From the NCBI GenBank assembly GCA_002382805.1, contig DGAD01000016.1:52711-116710 (forward strand): a DNA stretch of 64,000 bases, read 5' to 3'. Below are positions 61,081 to 64,000 of the stretch, in pieces. The stretch is from Clostridiales bacterium UBA4039. Its GTDB lineage: Bacteria > Bacillota > Clostridia > Lachnospirales > Vallitaleaceae. Each line of letters starts with the position of its first letter. Position 1 is the first letter of the stretch. The notes beneath the pieces were generated by a model that was not told the origin of the DNA, did not search any database, and saw only the letters and a program-made list of their open reading frames with translations. The position numbers and the translations under genes are program-made.

Positions 61081-63177
61081 ATGAATAAAAACCGTAAAAA
61101 ATCAAAGGTATCTTTTAGCATTTCGTTAAAAATCACATTAGCAATCATCGTAGCGAATTTAGTTATTGTATCGGCTATTGGTATTATGGTAGGTCTTATA
61201 GTCGATAAAAATGTAGGAGAACAAACCAAGCAATATGCAATGGAGCAATTAAACGGACATCTAAATCAAATACATCATGTCTTTACCGAGATTGAGATTG
61301 CAACAAAAGTCCTTGAATCGGAATTAGCAACTATGGTTGATGTTCAAAAACTCAAAAATGATATAAATTACGAAGAACAATTCAATGAAGAAATTACCAA
61401 GATGATAGGTAATTTTGAAGAGAACCTTGATATTACGCGAAGCATATATATCTATTTCGATTATGAACGCTTTGGGAGAGAAATAGATATGTGGTATAAT
61501 GATGCGAACGATGGTAATGGGTTTGTTCAGCAGGCTTCTATGGGAGGCGCAGAATTTTATGTGGATGGATATCATGCATGGTATCATGAGCCCATTAAGG
61601 GTAATTCTATATGGACTGAGCCCTATATGTCTACAGCCGGAGCACCTATAACCTCTTACGTTATGCCATTAGAAGTTGATGGTGAAGTGGTTGGCATGGT
61701 TGGAATGGACTTATATTTAGGTGACATACAAGAGCAAATCAATGAGTTGGTTTTATTTGAAAGTGGGTATATTTATTTGATCCATGGAAATGGAGATTTG
61801 ATTGTCCACAAGGATCATGGATGGGTTGATGGGAAGGCGCAAAGTCTTCTTGATTTAGATAATGGACAAGAAGTTTTAAATGCAATGAAACAATCACCGA
61901 CAGGGATTTTAAACACAGTCGATGCATCAGGTAATAAGATGTTTTCAGCTTATGGTCACCTTTCCAATGGCTGGATATTAGGCTCAAGTATTCCTGAGAG
62001 TGAGATGACGGCGGTATTTCGTAATATTATCATGTTTTTAATTATGATTGCTTTAATTGGATTAGCCATTGCGATTGCTGTTGCGTTTTTTATTGGCAGA
62101 ACCATTAGCAAACCGATCTATACCATTGTTGAGGCGACAGAAAAAATCAGTGAAGGTGACTTAACAGTCCAAGTTCAACTCAAAAGCAATGATGAGACGT
62201 CGTTACTTGCATCAGCCCTTAATAAAATGAGTGGCGAGATTAAGACACTGATAAGAGAGGCAAAAAATGTTGGAGAGCAAATGATTTTTACTGCAACGGA
62301 TTTGGCAGCTATGTCAGAAGAAACGAATGCAACGGTTGAAGAAGTTGCAACGACTATTGATGAAATTGCGAAAGGAACAAATGAAACAGCAGCAGAAGCT
62401 GAGAGTGGTGCAAGAATAGCAGGAATCATTGATGAAAAATTTGATGTTTTGATAGAAAAAAGTAAGATGATGGGGGAAAATGCAACAGAAGTTATTAGTA
62501 TAAACGAAACAGGCCTTAACACACTGGGCATATTAAAAGATAAATCTAAAATTGTAGAAGCGTCCAATGCGAATGTTGTGAAGAGCGTTGGAAGTTTAGA
62601 AAAAAGAATTCAAGAAGTAACAGATATTATTAATGCCATATCTACGATTGCAGATCAAACCAATTTATTGGCTTTGAATGCATCGATTGAAGCGGCAAGG
62701 GCAGGAGAAGCTGGACGGGGATTTGCTGTAGTCGCGGAGGAGATCCGAAAGTTAGCTGAAAGTTCTAGTGCTGCAACTGATAAAATCAGTACCATCGTCA
62801 GTGCAATTCAAAAAGAGAGCACAGATACGGTGCAGGTCATGGAACAGCTGAGCATTATAACTAATGAGCAAAATCAAGCTGTTGGTGAAGTGAGTGGTTC
62901 GTTTGAGACTATTTATGCATCTGTAGATAGAATGACAAAAGATATTGATATGGTTATATCTGAGTTGAATGATTTGTATGCAAGTAAAGACGAACTGATT
63001 CGTTCATCGAATAATATATCTGCTGTGTCAGAAGAGACGGCAGCAGCAACACAAGAGGTAAATGCATCAATGAATGAACAAACCAAAGCAGTAGAAGAAG
63101 TTGCAACGAGTGCAGAAAAACTCAATGTATTGTCACTAAAGCTTAAAGAGCATATTGATGTGTTTAAGGTACAATAA
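61081..63177 (+). CDS. Methyl-accepting chemotaxis protein with dCache sensor
   Basis: Two spans (about residues 15-40 and 315-340) flank a large Cache sensor ('[17 protein letters not shown]', '[15 protein letters not shown]'). HAMP and a signalling coiled coil follow, with the conserved tip '[20 protein letters not shown]'. At 698 aa it is a full-length receptor and the last gene of the HD-GYP/SBP group. Confidence 0.94.
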   Translation: MNKNRKKSKVSFSISLKITLAIIVANLVIVSAIGIMVGLIVDKNVGEQTKQYAMEQLNGHLNQIHHVFTEIEIATKVLESELATMVDVQKLKNDINYEEQFNEEITKMIGNFEENLDITRSIYIYFDYERFGREIDMWYNDANDGNGFVQQASMGGAEFYVDGYHAWYHEPIKGNSIWTEPYMSTAGAPITSYVMPLEVDGEVVGMVGMDLYLGDIQEQINELVLFESGYIYLIHGNGDLIVHKDHGWVDGKAQSLLDLDNGQEVLNAMKQSPTGILNTVDASGNKMFSAYGHLSNGWILGSSIPESEMTAVFRNIIMFLIMIALIGLAIAIAVAFFIGRTISKPIYTIVEATEKISEGDLTVQVQLKSNDETSLLASALNKMSGEIKTLIREAKNVGEQMIFTATDLAAMSEETNATVEEVATTIDEIAKGTNETAAEAESGARIAGIIDEKFDVLIEKSKMMGENATEVISINETGLNTLGILKDKSKIVEASNANVVKSVGSLEKRIQEVTDIINAISTIADQTNLLALNASIEAARAGEAGRGFAVVAEEIRKLAESSSAATDKISTIVSAIQKESTDTVQVMEQLSIITNEQNQAVGEVSGSFETIYASVDRMTKDIDMVISELNDLYASKDELIRSSNNISAVSEETAAATQEVNASMNEQTKAVEEVATSAEKLNVLSLKLKEHIDVFKVQ

Positions 63178-63193
63178 AAAAGGAGTTACGCAT

Positions 63194-64000
63194 ATGACAG
63201 AGCAAAATACAACGTATAATCAACTTAAAAATGAAACATCGCCATATTTACTCGCGCATGCCAACAACCCAGTCAATTGGTATCCCTGGGGTGAAGAAGC
63301 ATTAGAAAAAGCGCGTAGAGAGAATAAAGTGATTTTTTTAAGCATTGGATACCATGCTTGCCATTGGTGCCATGTTATGGAAGAAGAAGCTTTTAAAAAT
63401 AAAGCGGTAGCAGCATATCTTAATCAATATTTTATTAGCATAAAAATTGACCGCGAGGAACGACCAGACCTTGACCATCAGTATATGACTATTGTCAATC
63501 AAATCGCCGGGCAAGGCGGCTGGCCATTACATGTTTGGCTAACGCCATCGTTGACGCCGATTTATGGAGGAACATATTTTCCGCCTCAAGATCATGTTGC
63601 TAAACCTGGATTTATGACGGTGCTTGAACATATTGTCAACAAATGGGAAGAGGGACCAGAAGCAATAGAAAAAAGTGGCACAGAATTTATTGAACAGATG
63701 CAGCAACTAGAAGCTATTGAACCGCTTCCGATGGAGGGCAATATTTGCCAAGAAAGTGCCCAAGCGATTATGAAGCGATTTGATCCGCCGTATGGAGGGT
63801 TTAGCCAAGCACCTAAATTTCCAGCGCCCCATCAATTATTATATTTGATGGGATATGACCTGGAACATTCAGATGTGCAGCTACAACATATGATTCATAC
63901 GACCCTTATTGGCATGGCTGCAGGTGGGCTACATGACCATGTAGGTGGAGGGTTTGCAAGGTATAGCGTTGATGAACGCTGGGAGATTCCTCATTTTGAG
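63194..64000 (+). CDS. YyaL/DUF255-type thioredoxin-domain protein (partial, runs off window)
   Basis: The N-terminal 269 residues lie in the window with no stop. They hold '[21 protein letters not shown]', the CxxC motif in '[15 protein letters not shown]' and '[13 protein letters not shown]', which mark the DUF255/SPATA20 family; full-length members have about 680 residues with a glycosidase-like alpha-barrel after the thioredoxin fold. AAAGGAG is the ribosome site. The cellular role is uncertain. Confidence 0.9.
   Translation, partial: MTEQNTTYNQLKNETSPYLLAHANNPVNWYPWGEEALEKARRENKVIFLSIGYHACHWCHVMEEEAFKNKAVAAYLNQYFISIKIDREERPDLDHQYMTIVNQIAGQGGWPLHVWLTPSLTPIYGGTYFPPQDHVAKPGFMTVLEHIVNKWEEGPEAIEKSGTEFIEQMQQLEAIEPLPMEGNICQESAQAIMKRFDPPYGGFSQAPKFPAPHQLLYLMGYDLEHSDVQLQHMIHTTLIGMAAGGLHDHVGGGFARYSVDERWEIPHFE

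Overview
The window is AT-rich chromosomal DNA of an anaerobic, low-G+C Firmicute, most likely a clostridium of the Lachnospirales/Vallitaleaceae type. The support is strong AGGAGG ribosome sites, frequent GTG/TTG starts, ECF and PTS transporters, an Agr system with a clostridial-type AgrD, many YesMN/SBP systems and methyl-accepting chemotaxis proteins. The genus assignment is inference; nothing in the sequence fixes it.

Layout. 1-3.6 kb: a BlaI/BlaR1-type repressor and membrane peptidase pair with a membrane-anchored protein of unknown function. 3.7-5.6 kb: an isolated EutS/PduU shell protein and EutP/PduV GTPase, then a DUF2500 protein and a NimA-like flavoprotein. 5.6-14.3 kb: a YesMN two-component system divergent from a sugar ABC importer operon ending in a cytoplasmic GH20 hexosaminidase; the operon ends in a strong terminator. 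14.3-19.4 kb: a TetR regulator divergent from an RND efflux adaptor and pump. 19.5-21.6 kb: an RDD membrane protein and an extended SDR. 21.7-30.8 kb: an L-ascorbate utilisation locus (ulaA, C, G, B, E, F) with a beta-propeller-like protein, a SorC-type regulator and its own PTS enzyme I; ulaD is not present. 30.8-33.8 kb: a complete ECF transporter (S, T and a fused double ATPase). 33.8-36.8 kb: an Agr quorum-sensing locus in which the 47-aa signal precursor agrD lies on the opposite strand from agrB and agrCA. 36.8-38 kb: MarR and WrbA with matching palindromic operators. 38-42.7 kb: a UbiD-UbiA-UbiX-ABC ATPase-ABC permease operon, with a related substrate-binding lipoprotein at 45 kb beyond a chemoreceptor. 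46 kb: a lactate/malate-family dehydrogenase and tRNA-Val(GAC).

The most notable region is 47,039-55,620. This about 8.6-kb insertion sits in the 3' half of tRNA-Val and is bounded by identical 48-bp repeats. It reads as an integrated filamentous (inovirus-like) phage: tyrosine integrase, HUH rolling-circle Rep, Zot/pI-like ATPase, a signal-peptide-bearing pIII-like protein, tiny one-span coat proteins (including a 55-aa candidate major coat protein), and a candidate ssDNA-binding protein. It also has an XRE repressor with three phased operators, several long hairpins suited to an origin or packaging signal, and near attR a 45-aa ORF whose promoter is flanked by two LexA-like boxes.

55.7-64 kb returns to chromosome: a DUF4003 protein, a HAD phosphatase, a surface protein, an HD-GYP/SBP3/chemoreceptor signalling group and the start of a YyaL-type thioredoxin-domain protein that runs off the window. 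No rRNA, CRISPR array or insertion sequence was seen.
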